Source of the DNA: Vespa crabro
Lineage: Eukaryota > Arthropoda > Insecta > Hymenoptera > Vespidae
Assembly (NCBI RefSeq): GCF_910589235.1
Contig: NC_060963.1
Coordinates: forward strand, 378,501-442,500
Direction: 5' to 3'
Length of the DNA stretch: 64,000 nucleotides
Shown: positions 13,284-26,854 of the stretch, piece by piece
How the letters are laid out: the number at the start of each line of letters is the position of its first letter
Numbering within the stretch: the first letter of the stretch is position 1
Position numbers and translations under genes: made by a program
Notes under the pieces: model-generated
The model's database searches: none
What the model was told of the DNA's origin: nothing
Seen by the model: only the letters and a program-made list of their open reading frames with translations

Positions 13284-14166
13284 TCCCATTCGACTTCCTT
13301 CACTTCTTCTTCGTCCTGTGTCACGGAATAGCGGTGACCAAAAAGGACGATTAATCACGAACCCGGATAATTGATAAATTATACGAATTGAGGGCGGGGA
13401 CACACGGACGTATAGCGATAGAGCGCATACATCTTTCTCTCTTTTTCTTTTTATCTCTCGTTCGACGATTATGAAGTCAGCTTACATACGAGCTAAGAGA
13501 TATCACCACGGTTGATCTTTAACGCCAGCTTCGAAGGGAGCATTGAGGGAGGAGCGACACCAATGAGATGTAGTAGAATCTCGTACGAGATCGTGAACCC
13601 GTTATGTTACGCTTTGCGCTGGAAGATGTCAAACAAATTCGTATTTCAACGACTTTGATTTGCGCGCACGAAATAATCGTCGCGATGGCGATTGTACCTA
13701 CCTACGTACATACGTGTGCACGTCTCGTACTTGATCTCTCGTGTAGCGAGTTTGCGCAGTGACAAGCCAAGAGGGGCAGGATTTATCGCGATTTAAGAAC
13801 GGATTGCGACACGCGGCTTAATTACCATACACGAGGCGCCCGATTACGTGGCGGCATGACTCGAGCGCGCTCGTCGATTATCCTAAACGTCCTTAAATCA
13901 AATCGCCTTTTAAGCGGAGCGAGACTACGCGTATTATAACGTATGCTCGTGCAAGTATACGGTATGCACGTGTAAGTATAACGGTGGTGAGAGAAGAGAA
14001 GGGAAAGAAGGAGAGAGGAGTAGCACGAGTTCGGAGCGCACGAGCATCGCGGAATTTATCGTTCGGATCATCGCCGAGGTAAGAAGGTCGAGATTAACGG
14101 TGGTCGCGTCCAGTACGAAAATAAAACGCTCCTTAAAAAGGCTCTCACACCGCCTCTCGGAGTCGG

Positions 14167-14189
14167 CCTCCTCCTCCTCCTCCTCCTCC
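14167..14189. repeat. (CCT)n triplet repeat
   Basis: Seven to eight CCT units. Confidence 0.93.
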
Positions 14190-14984
14190 ACCATCGGCTT
14201 CGAGCGAGCCACGAGCCTGCCGTGAAGCCGGCATGAAAAATGCTGCCAGCGACGAAACGTTTACAGGCGCGTGCTCCCTCTCTTCTCTCGGTTTCTCTTT
14301 CGTAACGCGCGTCGTTAAAGCGGATCGTCTCGTTTCGGTGGACTCGACGAAACGAGTCGACCCGACCGCCGACTGCAACCGACGACCCACCGACGAATCT
14401 CTCGTTCTCATATTTTTGATCGGAGCTCGCGGAACGTCTATCGACCTTCCGACCTTTCTCCATTTCCATACGTAGTCGCGATTCTCGAAATAACGAGTAC
14501 CGAGCACAACATAAACGAAGCACTCTTGCTTTTACTCTTCTAGACTTGAACGCGCGCATAAAAGACGTACTCACTCCTCGAACGCCACCACTCTACGATA
14601 TCTCTTGGTATTAATTCGTAACGCGCATCGTGCTCTTATCTCTCGGTACACTTTGCGGTGCCGATTAAAGAGCCGTGCGTCGAGTTGTCGCCTTCGTATA
14701 CTTTGGCTCGCTTCTATCGTTCGCCGGCTCTCCCGAATCCATTGTTCGATAATGCGGTGTCGCTTAAATCGCGAGTCGCGCGAGTCTCGCGATTTCAGAA
14801 CTCTATCGGAAGGGAGACGGGAAGGGGGAGGGGGAGAGGGAGAGGAGAGAAGAGAAAGAAAGAAGAGAAGGAGGGAGGCGCATACATTCCCAGACGGTCG
14901 GTGGTCTTGGCGCCCGCCTATCACCGGTAAACCGTGGCGAATAACTTATCGTGCGTGCGCGAGCGCGCGAAGCTGCCTTCGCGT

Positions 14985-14990
<6 letters not shown>

Positions 14991-15038
<48 letters not shown>
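14991..15038. repeat. (GA)n, about 24 units
   Basis: Uninterrupted GA dinucleotides. Confidence 0.97.
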
Positions 15039-15040
<2 letters not shown>

Positions 15041-17743
15041 AGGAAGGAACTCGATAGGAGACACCTCGAGGGATGCGGAGAGCACCCTTACCTCGATAGT
15101 GCGTGCGCGCACGACTCGCTCGCTTCTCTTACCTTTCCTATCTTCTACAGTCGCATTCTCGCGACACCCGGGGTTGCTCGGGCAGTTCCTTTTCGAGATT
15201 TGCGATACGAGCATGCCGGAGGACAGTCGAGAGATCTCTTTGCGCACTTTGGCCACTTCCACGCGCTCTACGATAGACTCCTTGCGGCTGAATAAAACGT
15301 TTTGTCTCTTTTCAAAGAGATTATTTCTATTCTCTTCCTCTTGTCTCCTCCTCGAGTGTTCTGGAAGCGAATTTATGATCGATTCGTTTGTTCTTATTTT
15401 TCGTGGGTCGCATCGACTCGCTCGATAACCGCAGAATCGATCGTAAATACTGTGCACTTCGTGGAATCTATTTCGTACATTTGTAGCGATGTAATTTATT
15501 ATATTCTTTCTTCTGCTTTTTTTTCTTTTGCTTTTTTTCTCTTCCTCTTCCTTTTCTTTTTATTTTTCTTTTTTTTTTGTTTTTTTTTTTTCCTTTCTTT
15601 TTTATCGAGAAACATCCAGTTGAAAATGATACGGGATGGTAAAACGGTGGTCGACCATATCGCGAACCTATTTCTCTGCTTATCGACTCTCCATAGACCG
15701 CTAGCATAATTCCATGTATAGAAACGACATCTAAATCAACGAGGGAAACTGAATTATGGGTTATTCAAAAGTCAAAGATTTCTCACCCTTTCGAGGGTGC
15801 CAAGAGAGCAAACTGGCTTTCTTATTTGCCGCCCTATCGAGAAAAGTAAATGAAAGAGAAAGAGAGAGGCGATGGGTTCAATTCCATTTTCTCTGAGCGC
15901 ACGCACAATGGACTACGTTGCGACACTAAGCGTTCATACCTACGTGGCCGCTGCGAATACGTTTTAACCGGCACGTTAATTTATTCTTGCCGCTTGCCTA
16001 TCGAGGGCGACCGCAGTCGGAGTTCCACCGCCGATTCAGCGAAAAATCCACGTCGATCGGACGACACACAATGGGCCATTCAGAGAATGTGCAGCGCGTC
16101 GTCGAAACGGCGATACCTTCCTTCTAGTATCCAAGTCCTTCTTTTTTTTCCTTTTTCTTCTTTCTCTTTTTTTTTCTTTTGTTTTTTCTTTTTTTCGAAA
16201 AACTTTGGCCGATGCGTTACCTACGTGACCACGGGGCTCGTGGTATCGCCAGGTCATTATAGCAGTTTACATTTTATCGTTGGAATACTATTTCGTTGGA
16301 GGCAAGTGTTGATACAACGATCGCTTTACAGCTCTATATTATATCGCCTTTACAGCTTTATATTAGGTCTCATAACTTTTGTCGATTTAACGCGCGAAAT
16401 TGTCCCTCTTCGAATAATTTATTATCGTTTCTTCAGAGAGCGATGTTGCGAAACGTTTCTCTGTACATATCGAACGAATACCAAAGAAGCTCTTTAAAGG
16501 ATATAGCATCCGATCAATGTCTCCACACATGTCCAACGACGACGACCAATAAAATCTGGTATTTATATACCGAAAGAGCATTATAATTGGCGGCACAGGA
16601 GGTAGTACGGGTATCGGCAGTAGGCGATGTCTACAAGTGTAATCCATTAAGATGCGCCCACTTTGTTTCCTGTCGGTTAAGGAAGGCGCGTTTCACCAGC
16701 GAATCGAATTATGCCTTCGGACGCCTCCGATCCTTTCGGTTTTCAGATTTCCTTTCACGCGGCTTGCTTTGCTCGCTCGTAAATCCAACTTATTTGGCTG
16801 ACACTGTTCGAGAAGCCGATAAATCGACTTTTACACGACTCGCACTACGACTTAAGCGCGTTTTAATCGAAAGCGATATACGTAAAATACGTAGATACTT
16901 TGGCTTTATTTACTTTTATAAAATCAAATCAATATAAAATTAGAACATTTCAAATTCATTTTCTCTTTAAATGAAATAATATACCACTAGGAACGGTTCA
17001 TTTCTATGAAGTACGTAAATCAATTTGTCGGGATAACAAGATATAAAGTCATACTCACGTGGCACATTTTAAATCGCGCAAAAGGTAACAGGAGGATGTA
17101 CCGAGGCTAATTTTTCAAAGTTTAAATCTCCATAATGGGTACGTTGCGTAACGGAGGAAGCATGCGATTTAGACGACCGCTCCTACGATTTAGGAATGAA
17201 TTTCTCTCGAACGATCATCGACTCGTTTCCTGTATACACGTCGTATGTAACTACATACACGCATCTCTGCACAACGTACGAGCTACGTTCAACGTGCGTC
17301 AGCAGGAATCGCGTACCGTAAGTCGCCGCCGTACTACGTCTAACGTGGATGACTCGTTATTTTTACAATTATCGTGAATAATTTAAAAAGAAAAAAGACC
17401 AACACCGAGACATCGGTGTACATGAAGCAATCGATCGAAGCCCCGTACGAGTAAAATAAAGGGACAGGAAGGTGTGTCCACTGTGAAATAATTAAGTGTA
17501 GTCAACGGTGCGTGAGGCCGGTACGTAAGAGGATTCCTTTCCAACCTCGAACGCGAAGAGAGAAAGAGAGCAACGAAGGATGCCGATGAATGACAGCGGT
17601 GCGGTTCTCGTGTACGATGCGTGTAAAGCGTAATGTAAGCGAGGATAAGTGCGTACACGCAGGTTCAGGACGCATGTATTGCGCCGTACGAGCTAGCGTA
17701 CGAGCGCGAGATGCTTCTCGGTGCCACAAAGTCGGCTCGAGCT

Positions 17744-17751
17744 TATAAAAG
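17744..17751 (+). promoter_or_regulatory. Isolated TATA-box-like site
   Basis: TATAAAAG in a GC-rich context, preceded by GAGCT and followed by a CpG-rich stretch (17755-17810). No good initiator is seen 30 bp downstream and no gene follows. It may be a core promoter for a non-coding transcript or chance. Confidence 0.15.
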
Positions 17752-17905
17752 CGCACGGTTCCCGACGACGTTCACGTCGACGTCGACGATCGTCGCGATC
17801 CACGGTGGCCCATTTTCGTTCCTCTTACACGAAGGTTATTACCATTATTACCCACCGGCGATTACCATAACGGAGATGTTATTTAAATAAGCCGCGAAGA
17901 ATCAC

Positions 17906-17938
17906 GAGAGAGAGAGAGAGAGAGACAGAGACAGAGAG
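17906..17938. repeat. (GA)n with ACAG interruptions
   Basis: GA dinucleotides, interrupted twice by CAG. Confidence 0.92.
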
Positions 17939-18554
17939 GGAATGCCGTCCGAGAAATAGATTCAGAATACGCGTTCATCTCTTTTTCCTTCTCTTTCAAC
18001 ATTCCGCTTTCAAATTTTCTCGCTAATTTTCTCGACCTTTGGAGTATCTATCGCTACCGCATACCACAACCGAGTGTTCCACGCGTGGGAGTTTGGCACG
18101 AAAAAAATTTCATCTCGATGCACTTGTTTCGAAAGTTAGAAAAGGAGAAGAGTAGGGTCGTTTGCATCTCGAATGGTGTAATTCGCGTTAAAGAGTATCG
18201 CGGTGCGAGGCAGAATCCTGGCGAACTCAGGAAAGCGTAAAATCGTGTAATTACGAAATTATAGATCGTCGCAGTCGTATAATCGGGAGAACGTAGGATT
18301 ATTATCGAATCGGCGGTTGGAAGGTATCGCAAAGTCGTGAATTAAGGAAGCTTTTAAAACGGACAACGTCGTAAAAGAAACGAAAACGTTTACGATCGCG
18401 CACGACTGAGATAGGAGTTACGCGAGCGTGTACTCTCGTGGAGGGATTTAATTACCTGTTACCCGTAACAGGCGTCTCGGTTGTCTTCGACGGCATACGA
18501 GGACGACAATTTAAAAATCTTCGATCTCGGCGTACGTGTGTAAAAGTCAGGCTG

Positions 18555-18580
18555 CGTCGTCGTCGTCGTCGTCGTCGTCG
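18555..18580. repeat. (GTC)n triplet repeat
   Basis: Eight GTC units. Confidence 0.93.
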
Positions 18581-18618
18581 AAGGAGAAGATAGGTATCGC
18601 GCATGTAACAAACAGACA

Positions 18619-18619
<1 letters not shown>

Positions 18620-18652
<33 letters not shown>
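18620..18652. repeat. (GA)n
   Basis: Sixteen GA units, 40 bp after the GTC tract. Confidence 0.95.
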
Positions 18653-18657
<5 letters not shown>

Positions 18658-19598
18658 TGAGAGGGAAGGAGAGAGAAAGAGAGAGCTGACTCTTCGCGCC
18701 CGAGAGATTTCGTTCTATCGCGACTAATCGAGTCGGAGTAGAGAGCGAGGGACTCGATTGCGCCGTTTGTTGTTGCGTCTCTGCAGACGCAACGATGGGT
18801 GGCGAGTTTGAAGCGTCGTAATCAGCCGATCGTTAATAAAGTCGAGGAAGCGAGAAATTAGAGGTACCGATCCGTTCGCGAAACGATCCTTTCCCTCGCG
18901 AAACATCACGGTTCGCATTAATATTTCCCAGAAGCGTAACGATTCGCAAACGACCTGGAATATCGAAGAGAAGGAAGAATGAGAAAAAGAGGAGCATCCT
19001 TTAAACCGTTCGTTAGACGATCTATCCGATAATCGTAAATCGCCTTAATTTGTACCTCGAAAGTATGGTTATTGTTCGAGTAAACGAGGAACCCATCGGA
19101 AGGAAGGCGTGACCTTCTCGTTAGTTTCGTGCGGAGATTATCGTAAGACGGGGAAAGGGATAACGCGCATGGTTATCCCGCCGGTAAAGAAGTCAGAGAG
19201 CAAGGTTCCTTAGGAATGCATCGGAGATAAGAAGGAGCCACGCGAAGGAGAGAGCGCTATTCCATTCGTCTTGGTCAGGGCAAGCGTTAAGCGACTCCTA
19301 CTCTCTTCGAGAGATCGCGCCGATGCATAAACGATTTATTTGAATTAATGAGCTCACCTCTTGTAGCCCAACCATCGCCCCGAAACTCCTCGATTCGATC
19401 TACGCCGCTCTGCGCTCGCCTCGTGACCATGGGGACCTTAATAGAGGCGCTCTCTCTCTCTCTTTCTCTCGCGGTACACACGCCCTCTCCTCCCTCGTCG
19501 TTAGACTACGTTTCCACGGTTAGAAAATCTCATTACCAACCACGTGTTCCTCCTCCTCCTTTTTCTTATTTCTATCCGTCTATCCATCTCCGTCTACT

Positions 19599-19603
<5 letters not shown>

Positions 19604-19669
<66 letters not shown>
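19604..19669. repeat. (CT)n, about 32 units, one of the longest
   Basis: CT dinucleotides with one TTT interruption near 19655. Confidence 0.96.
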
Positions 19670-20546
19670 TGCTCCTGGAAGATAAAAGAGAAGGAGGAAA
19701 AGAGGGCGTTTAGGTCGTGAGAGGATTTTTCGCAGCGCAACCACCAATTAGCTCGCAGTTTTCCGTTACCGCCTAACGCCGCCTCTTAGAAAGTCGATTT
19801 AGCGCTCTCTCACCTTTTTCCCTTCCTTCCTCCTCTCTTCTTTAGATCTCGCGCTTCGAGCGAAAAGACTTGCGATAATGTTGCGCGAAATCGCGGAGAT
19901 CGCATCGAACGATTCCAGAACTAAAACCTGCTCCATTCTGGCGTCGAAGTCGACGACGCCACCGCCTCTTGCGACACGCGTCGCGCGCCGTCCCGCGATC
20001 TAAGCCACCGATATGGGATTTATACTCGCCCGAGAGCGATAAATTGCCGATAAATCGACATGACTAGGATTCGACCTATTTATTACATTGCTATCAAGTG
20101 GGTTCCTCGGTGAACGCCCAATTATCGGATTCTTCCGTTAAAATGCGTTTTAAAAGATCACGAATAAATTGTAACTTGAAAAAGAATTTTCATATTTTCA
20201 TATTATACCAGCATTAATATCAGTTCTTATATTTCACCTACTATAAAAATCGTTTACGTCGTACGCGATAACGATTTCAAAGTAATAGTTCTGTTTTGTT
20301 TTCGTGCTTTCGGTTTAGCGAGACGACGACGGTGCAGGTTTATGGTTTATGCGACAACATTTATTTTACGCGTCCCGTGCTCGCGATATGGTCACTCGGA
20401 ACACTTTCGGTACGCCTACGCGCGCGAACGAGCGGGCGTGAAAAGTAACGTCGACCGGACGGTTTCGGTTTCCGGAAGTGTCGTATTTCGGCGAGCCGCG
20501 AGGCCTTCGAAATTCTGCGCGTCACGTACGCGCTTTCTTGCCTTCC

Positions 20547-20608
20547 TGTTTGCTTGCTTGCATGCCTGCCTGCCTGCCTGCCTGCATGCCTGCGTGCATG
20601 CCTGCGCT
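20547..20608. repeat. Imperfect (TGCC/TGCT/TGCA)n tetranucleotide tract
   Basis: TGCTTGCTTGCATGCCTGCCTG pattern continuing with CATG/GCGTG variants; an old degenerating tetranucleotide repeat. Confidence 0.85.
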
Positions 20609-20940
20609 TACCTGACGATTATTTTCATTGTCTCTCGAGTCATTGGTCCGAGCATCGCTTGTGACCGACTCGAATCAACGAAGTTGCCTCGACAATGTCA
20701 AAATGTTATCCATCCAAATCTGAGAGCAGAACGAGTCTAGTTATAACTACCGAATGATATTATAATCGATATCTCGCGAAACGCGTTACGCCTCGTATAT
20801 CTAACTGGCACGACGCGAGAACATAAGCGTGTACGTCGATTATGACAGTCGTCAATCTTTCTCTCGTACGAGTCTCGCAATAAAGTCTCGATTATTAATT
20901 CTAACCAGAGTACGACGTATTTGCATACGCTCGAAGGACG

Positions 20941-21862
20941 ATGGACGTAACGGAGTCCGAGGTTTCAGGTGAGTAGCAGCTGCGGGAGAGCGTGGGTGAT
21001 CGCTCGAGCGAAAAGAGGAGAGGAGACTAATGTTTTTTTAAATCATTACGTGGCCGTCGTCGCGCGCGCGCATCTCGATTAGCCGATCACAATGTGTACG
21101 AAGGCCATAGATCAATGGATCGAATCGATGGGATCTTCGCCGGGAACCCGTAATTGGATCGATCGGACGATCGAGCAATGACGAATGATCCGGTCGGTTT
21201 CGAAGTGTCCGTAATGGGGTCTCCCGGAGTTATTAAGAGTCTATACGTCAATCCGCACTCCTTTAAGGTCCATTAATTTCGTTTACGATCCCCGTTACAC
21301 GTAGTTCGCCCGCTGGATTCCATGTTAATATTTGGACCACAAAAGAAGCAACTACCTCTCGAAATGAATCATAACGAGTACCGAGAGACCGTGTCACGAA
21401 GATAAGATTATCGTTTCGAAACGACTGCATTTATGTTCAAGAACGAAAGTACCGCTCTTCGCCGCGGAAAATAATCAAAATTTCACATCTTAATAATCCC
21501 TGATAAATCCACGAGGAGAGAAGGTAGGATCGATCTAACGGCACTCTAACGCGCACGACCTTCGATATTCTTAGATAAAAGGACGAGAGGCGCGTTCGAG
21601 CGAAGAGGAGAAAAACATCGGCGCGAAAAAGCGACGAGAAAGATATCTGGTTTGTCCGAAAATCGTTTCTCTTTCAGCTCGATGGGTCCATGCGGGCGCA
21701 GAGGTGGGGCTCCGAGAACACGCCACCATGGCGGACACGTCGGGCAATGTGTCGTACGTGGGGGAGTCAATGGCGGTCAATGGCACGAGCGAGCTCGATC
21801 AGGTCCACCAGGAGCAACATCTCACCGGCTGGCATAGCAGGCGGCACCTGGACCGGACTTAA
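20941..21862 (+). CDS. Possible two-exon small gene (20941-20968 joined to 21678-21862)
   Basis: ATG at 20941 opens nine codons (MDVTESEVS) and runs into a perfect donor, TTTCAG|GTGAGT, at 20968/20969. A strong acceptor, TTTCTCTTTCAG, ends at 21677. Joining the two is phase 1 and leads in frame through a Kozak-perfect GCCACCATGG (ATG at 21728) to TAA at 21860-21862, giving 70 residues (44 from the internal ATG). No domain or homologue is recognised. Both splice motifs are expected a few times in the window by chance. The internal ATG alone could be a 44-codon ORF. Confidence 0.2.
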
Positions 21863-22323
21863 CTTGGCTCGGCGAATACTGAACACCGTTAACTCCGCTT
21901 CACACCGAAAATCGATCGATCGGTTCAAAAAATTAACCATCGATATTTATTACGATAGACCGGAGATACGATCTTAAGTAGATGCGACAAAATTAATAGC
22001 AATTTTCATACGAGCACACGTTACTCGATTTTTCAAGGAAATCGAAATCACTGGAATGTCTGCCAGCGGAACCGTTCACGATTACGCACGCATTACGCTC
22101 GTTCTTTTTTTTTTTTTTTTTTTCGTGGACCAAGCAAAGATTCAAATTGAGAGAGAAAGTGCACTTTTTCTTTTTTCTTTTCTTTTCTTTTTTCTTTTTC
22201 TTTTCAGATACCATATCGGTCGGTGATTAATCGATCCCTTTGTGGCGCAAAGTAAGCGGACATCGGCGACCGTGTTAACAAATTCTCAGTCCGACAAGAA
22301 CCGGTCATTAGTCCGGTGTGAAG

Positions 22324-22392
22324 GTCGCCTAAGGCGACACTGGCCGGGTCCAGAAGCATCGCCGCTTCATGCTTCCGAGAACATTACCGGCC
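22324..22392. other. Nested hairpin block
   Basis: GTCGCC-TAA-GGCGAC (22324-22338) is followed by GGCCGG (22342-22347), which can pair with CCGGCC (22387-22392). That outer stem encloses GAAGCAT/ATGCTTC (22353-22359 with 22369-22375). The block sits in a GC-rich stretch (about 22240-22520) with a CTCCCGGGAG palindrome nearby. No RNA family is recognised. Confidence 0.4.
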
Positions 22393-24060
22393 GTGATAAT
22401 CGGCGCATTCATCTCCACTCCCGGGAGATCCTGGCTCTGGTGTTTTCGTCGATAATGCTCCCTCTCCTTTCCTCTCCTCTCCCCGATCATCTTATTGATC
22501 TTCCTTCCACGTGAGCAACCATTTTTAGGGCCGACGACGTATGAACTATTCCAACGAGTCGAATCTAAATGATAGCAGATTAAAATAAATATATTTCAGA
22601 AACGGAAGAACGAAAAGCGCTCGTAAGCGTCTAGAAAAAGGGAGCGCTAGGAGCCAAAGTTCCAAAATTTCAAGAGCCGTAGACGGCCTCGCTGGGAGTC
22701 GTATATCACCGATCTTATCGTTGGTGGGCTCCGCTATGGGTCTACTACGCTGCGAAACTTTAGATCGACGACTCGGCGAACACGCAGGACGCTCGCGTGT
22801 CAATAATTGTTCGTTCGTGCGGTAAGACGGTATTAATGGAGGCTACCTAGGTGCCGGGGGCCTCGCGCGTGCTGCCGCTTTTGCCTTCGAATTATTCTAA
22901 TGTCATGATAGCAATGCTTCTGCGGTCGGTGCGCGCATTTAGCACGATTTATCGGCGCCTTCGATACGTCCGTGTGTCTGTAATAGCGCGATGCGTGAAG
23001 GGTAGAACGGAGACTTGCTGCCGGTTGCATCGATTAATCGTTTGCTCCTGGAAGGTCGCTCTGCCAACACCCGCGAGCACGAGCGAAAGATAACGACGAT
23101 TCTATGCCGAGCAAACAGCGAGCAAATGAGACGATTTATTAATGTTGTAGCCATGAGTTCTCCGCGTTCGATTTTTTGTTTTTCAAGGTAAGAAATTTTT
23201 CAATGCGACTGAATTAGATCGCTCGTAATTAAAACGTTAGAAATTCCACTTGGAATTTTGTCCTTTAGAATCATATTTCCTTAGGAATTAGGAAATTTAA
23301 CGAATTTTATTCTATTCGGGGAATGATCCGTCTATCGCGATCTTGACTCTCGGCTTTAAAAATGCACGTTTGCCGATCGATGAAATCCCATACCTGAATC
23401 GTTTTCAACGTATCCCAGCTAGCCGGAGAATAGCAGCTGACGGAGCTTGGCACACTTCCCGGAGCAGCCACGACTAGAAAAGCGAAGAAGAAGCGTCTTT
23501 ATGCGTCGAAGACATTGTCCTCGGTCTCCTACTGAGGATAGAACAAACGTGGCGCGACGTGCACCTGAATCGTTCTCCGATCGTGATCCTGTCTTTGCCG
23601 TAAAACTCGAGGATAGCTTTACGTTTCCATGAAGAAGAAGATCGAGAAATATATCGCGAATACTTGAGATTTCTTATCGATTAACCAAGATCCGCTAGAT
23701 AAAATCGATTCACTTTTTATTTGAAGATCTTTCAATATCGTCTTTCGATAATGTCGTAGAGACTCGCGCGGTTTCAAACCGACTACCTCAAAAAGTCGAC
23801 CTAAATTGGGAAACGAATATGGGAGAAGAAGATAGATTCGCCGAAACGTTACGCAAGAAGATCCGTTGGATCTAAACGCGTATAGCGGAGAGATATATCC
23901 AGGTAGAGATATCCGAAACGGTTCGTCAGGATTTCCTGCGTCGTAAGAAAAAAGTCGTCGCTCGAGCGAGTGGGGCATGAAAATCTCGGGAAGGATATTC
24001 CCCGCTTCCCTTGTTCCTTTTAAACTTTAAAAGCGACCGGTCTCTATGTACACACATACG

Positions 24061-24140
24061 CACGTATATAGAGGATATATGGATATATACGTATGTATAT
24101 GCATACGTACATGCGTATATATATATATATATATATATAC
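24061..24140. repeat. AT-rich TATA/CGTA tract ending in (AT)n
   Basis: ATGTATATGCATACGTAC-like words pass into pure AT from 24116. Confidence 0.9.
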
Positions 24141-25063
24141 CCGGTGCACATGCATCTTCGGTGGAAGGCCGGTACATGGCTTGGCATCGTCAAAGACGCA
24201 ACCTCGTGGGCCTTAGCTCGATTCCATTCAAGATCGTACCTCGTGTAGGCACTTTGTGAAGCGCGAGCACAATGAAGGTAGCCGAGCCGAAAGGTACCTG
24301 CCGTCCGTGTATATACATTCGACGCTCTGGACACCTGCACGCAAGGAGACTTTTGATTTTTGTGTGCCTGCTACCACAGCACCTTGGCAAATTTGTCATT
24401 CCCTCGGCAACAGGATGCCGAGGAGACACTGAAGATGTCGCGACGTCTGCTCCTAAAGAAGAGGAAGAAGCACAAGAAGAAGAGTCGTCTTTCTTTGTGC
24501 CTTCTCGCGAGACGTTAACAACTCTTTCGGTCGTCCTGTACCACGAACCGAACCGGTGATGTTCATATGACGTTCGAGAAAGTTGAAAAAGCAAAACGAC
24601 TACAACTGTTCGCCAGAAGCCACGCTCTACGAATAAAAAATCGACTCGGTTTTCTAAGAATCATCGTTATTTTCCAGGGCTGCTTTAAAATCGATTATTT
24701 TATATACTTTCATCACCTGGCGCAAAGTAATCCTCGCGATCGATATTCGATAAAGAAGGAATTTAAAAACTTACAGAAGGAGAGAGAGGCGCAAGCTGCG
24801 AACCGGCAAAACTGCGCAGATAGGTCATCGGAGGAACGTAACCGCCTAATCCTTTTGGGACTCTTGGGCAGAGTCAATGGTACGGGACACGTGATAGGGA
24901 AAGGGGAACAATAAGGATAGAGCTAACCGGAAGGTTGTGCGTACACGTGAACTCGCGTCGCGTTATAACAAGTCCTTCGACCGAATGCTTCGCAAGGTAA
25001 AACGTCGTATATGCCGACATTAACTGAATCCGAGCAAACACGAGTCGAAATACCATCTCCTTT

Positions 25064-25096
25064 TTTCTTCTTCTTCTTCTTCTTCTTCTTCTTCTT
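25064..25096. repeat. (TTC)n triplet repeat
   Basis: About ten TTC units. Confidence 0.93.
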
Positions 25097-25381
25097 TCTC
25101 TCCGTCTCTCTTTCTATCTTTCTCCGTACCAGCTGTTCGAATCCAAACAGGAGACTACGTTCCCCAAAGGTCCGACCCTCCTCGAGAAAACGGTAGTGTG
25201 GGTGCCTGAAAATAAAAAGGAAGCGTGGCCTCGCGAAACGGTACCCTGGCTTTTTTCAATGGAACTCGTGCTACCTTGAATTCGCGCCTAGCTTCGTACG
25301 TAGATAGGTATTCGGAAACCTTGATCGAGAACGAATCAGATATCCTACTTCTTTTTGTGTCCTACTTTTTTAAAGAGAATT

Positions 25382-25405
25382 TATATATATATATATATAT
25401 ATATA
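25382..25405. repeat. (TA)n
   Basis: Twelve TA units. Confidence 0.93.
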
Positions 25406-26827
25406 CCGGGTACAGTTATTTATCGACTCCCACTTTTCTTTGCGGGATCAAAGGATCCTTCGATTCCATAAAATTCTCGTAAATTTTACTTCGTTTGCTT
25501 CGTCAAGTTCTCCGGTAACATCGCCGCCTATGACATCGGATCGCGATGCTTGTCGAGCGAGGTGAGATGACGTTGATACGAATGCGAGGCCGCGATCTCC
25601 TTATAATGGGAGTAACCGAGTCGAAGAATGCAGATCGACCCTGAACCTCTCTCTCCCTGTGCCACGGCAAAGATCAAGGTGGTCCAGAAAACGCGACGAC
25701 GTTGACGACGGACGGATCGTACAAACATTTTCACAATTATGCAATTTCAACTTGTTGCTTCTGTTGCTCGTTGACTGTTATTGAGATACATTGATTTACC
25801 AGTATGTAGGTGTACCTCGTAGATTTTCACTCGGTTATAAATCGACATCTACGTCGTTCAACTTGGCTAACGTCGTGAAAAATCGATTAATAAAAATTGA
25901 ATCACCATCGTCGTCATCGCCGTTGTTGTGGTTCAATAATCCTGATGGACGTCGCGATAGCATTAGCGTCATAACGCTCGGCACTCCTCTCTAGCAACGT
26001 CGACGTCTTCGCGAGCAAGAGCAAAGGATGAAAGGAATGAAGAGAGCAGAGGACGGACAAGGAAAAAAGGGAAGGCCGGCCGTGCGTCGGCCCCTGTAAC
26101 TCGATACTACACCCGGTAACGCGGTTTTATACATCACCACGAAAAAAGCAACAGATAAAGTCGAAAGAGGAGTGCCCGAAGCGCATCAACCTCGACGTTC
26201 CGCCGTTCTAACGATTCTCTGTCGCGAGAAATCAACTGGAAAGAAGTTACGTATGTAGCTGCTCATCGTAACTCTGTGGCATCGTTATTTCCAACGTTAT
26301 TTCGACAAACTTTGAGATTATATAGGGACGAAGGAGAGAAATATATTTCGAATGTAAAAAAAGGCAGTCATCCCAACGGATAGGTTTACCAGGCTCTATG
26401 ATAATAGGGATAACAGGTATCGGAGTTACCTAAAGCGTAATTCATTTGTTGCATCGACTTTGGGAGCGAGCGTGAATGACGACGATAGGTAGAGAATCCT
26501 AGGTAACGTTGAAATACCATAGCTGAACGGAGAGGAGAACCAGGTGCTAGCGCGGGGCGCGTGTCCAGGTTGGGGTAGGGGCAGGTGGGCCCCCTGCATT
26601 GTCAATCTCTGCCTTTCTGTACCTCGTGCCTGCTTGCTCGGCTGGCTTGCCTACTAGTTCTCTGCTTACCAGGCCTACCGCGTATATGGCCCGAGCCACG
26701 CACACTCAAAAGACTCTCCCCGTTTTCAAGTGTGTGCGTACATATTCGATTCACGTACGCAGCAAACTTTCAGGGGGTGCAACTATCACATAATGAGGAT
26801 GTATGTGGCAGAAGAGGGGTTGCTAAG

Positions 26828-26854
26828 GGAGAGAGAGAGAGAGAGAGAGAGAGA
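26828..26854. repeat. (GA)n
   Basis: Thirteen GA units. Confidence 0.94.

Larger units (their letters stand above)
11400..20940. other. Non-coding; microsatellite-rich
   Basis: No recognisable gene. It carries many simple tracts (listed separately), a G12 run at 12961-12972, (GT)n at 12275-12292, T-rich stretches at 15514-15602 and 16140-16200, an imperfect TGCC-type tract at about 20547-20608, and a GGGATAAC/GTTATCCC hairpin at 19157-19179. Confidence 0.6.

Noticed and set aside
19155..19170. 16-mer AAGGGATAACGCGCAT shared with 42207-42222
   Set aside because: A chance repeat of this length is expected about once in a window this large, and flanks do not match.
26405..26421. TAGGGATAACAGGTAT, similar to a homing-endonuclease site
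   Set aside because: Only a partial match and no endonuclease gene or intron context; coincidence.
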